NCBI GenBank assembly: GCA_964036045.1
Contig: OZ038387.1
Location: 22,319,637-22,383,636, forward strand
DNA from: Eutreptiella sp. 'Long Island Sound 2002'
Lineage: Eukaryota; Euglenozoa; Euglenophyceae; Eutreptiales; Eutreptiaceae
Length of the DNA stretch: 64,000 nucleotides
Direction: 5' to 3'
In this document: positions 63,261-64,000 of the stretch, piece after piece
Position numbering within the stretch: position 1 is the first letter of the stretch
Layout: every line of letters starts with the position of its first letter
Notes under the pieces: generated by a model
Databases searched by the model: none
Told to the model about the DNA's origin: nothing
What the model saw: the letters and a program-made list of their open reading frames with translations, nothing else
Made by a program: the position numbers and the translations under genes

Positions 63261-64000
63261 ATTACCCTCATGGCACCCCTCCACAACGAGAACAAGGGTA
63301 AAAGCACTGAAAGCCACAGAAACAACGCCTGCTTTTGCTCTGACAAGGGCATTGTTTATGCGCACCCAGAGAAGACACAAGCAGTGGCACTACCTCAGTG
63401 CCTGGTCCATGCATGATGACCTGCACCCCTGGACAACCAGACATGTGGCAACAAGTGGCTGGACGGTAATCAGCATCCCCAAAACACCATCCCCAACCCC
63501 AAATCACAGCAGAAATTTGATCTTCACACAGGGTCACACAGCTGGATGTAGTGGCGAGTCGCGTTTGTTCATGTTAATTGTGCCCCCCCACCCCCCAAAA
63601 AAACAGTGGCATACCCAAATCAAAATACCCCAAAATGCACTTTCTTTTCATTTTCTGGGCTTTTACACAACCAGGTTGGTCCAACAACATCTGGTGATGA
63701 TTTGAAACCCCCGGGAAATTCCAAATCTGCAGAGTGCAATGCCAGTTGGCGAGCGTGTCATCAATTATGAAGCACCTTATTAACACATTGTGCTCCAGAC
63801 CAGGTACTCAAGCAGCGAAGCACGGCGCCACAATCAATTCAAACCCAGTCTATTCGGACATGTTTCGGGCAAATCACCCCTCCTCAGCTGTGGAGTACAC
63901 AAGGGGACACATTTTTCCAGACCAACAACAACAAATGAATCAAATGCAGTACACAAAATGAAATCGCTACAGAGCCAACAAAACACAGAAACATTAAATC
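63261..64000. other. No gene seen
   Basis: Low-copy sequence to the window end, without a supported gene. Confidence 0.5.

Overview
The window is a repeat-dominated stretch of a eukaryotic nuclear genome. The evidence is eukaryotic retroelement classes (a non-LTR element with APE-like endonuclease, RT and RNase H; a chromodomain Ty3/gypsy element; short LTR elements), polypurine tracts, a primer site resembling the 3' end of initiator tRNA-Met, and tRNA-like sequence inside LTRs. No bacterial operon, rRNA gene, CRISPR array or confident host gene is visible. A protist or microalga with a large genome is my best guess. The sequence does not name the organism.

Layout. 1-10074: 3' part of a very large C-rich non-LTR retroelement (copy A). 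10072-16732: 5'-truncated gypsy element 1 with a single nonsense codon in pol, a 259-bp inversion at its end and a 3.4-kb LTR. 16733-33791: a 17-kb non-LTR element (copy B), the longer relative of copy A. 33792-49144: gypsy element 2 with part of a 5' LTR, primer site, gag, protease, RT, RNase H, integrase, chromodomain and 3' LTR. Its gag is split by a 2.7-kb short LTR element (37032-39733) with a 4-bp target duplication. 49145-49790: a diverged partial LTR of the gypsy family. 51610-54271: a second copy of the short LTR element, also with a 4-bp target duplication. 54272-64000: AT-richer low-copy sequence with one doubtful minus-strand ORF, a CA microsatellite and G-rich dispersed repeats.

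How the parts work. Copies A and B share the order endonuclease-RT-RNase H-zinc finger, then two further ORFs, a 65-bp tandem repeat, a conserved 3' segment and a CCTA tail. In copy B four consecutive ORFs lie in one reading frame separated by single stop codons, one of them TGA-CGG. The gypsy gag and pol are also in one frame across a TGA-CGG followed by a possible stem-loop. The gypsy LTRs carry a pseudoknot-like set of helices whose arms have changed together between copies. The short LTR element carries five tandem hairpins with similar paired changes.

Because the non-LTR plus strand is very rich in C and poor in T, long open frames occur in most frames. I kept only frames supported by domains, by agreement between copies A and B, or by shared reading frame. 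Copy comparisons were made by eye and should be recomputed.
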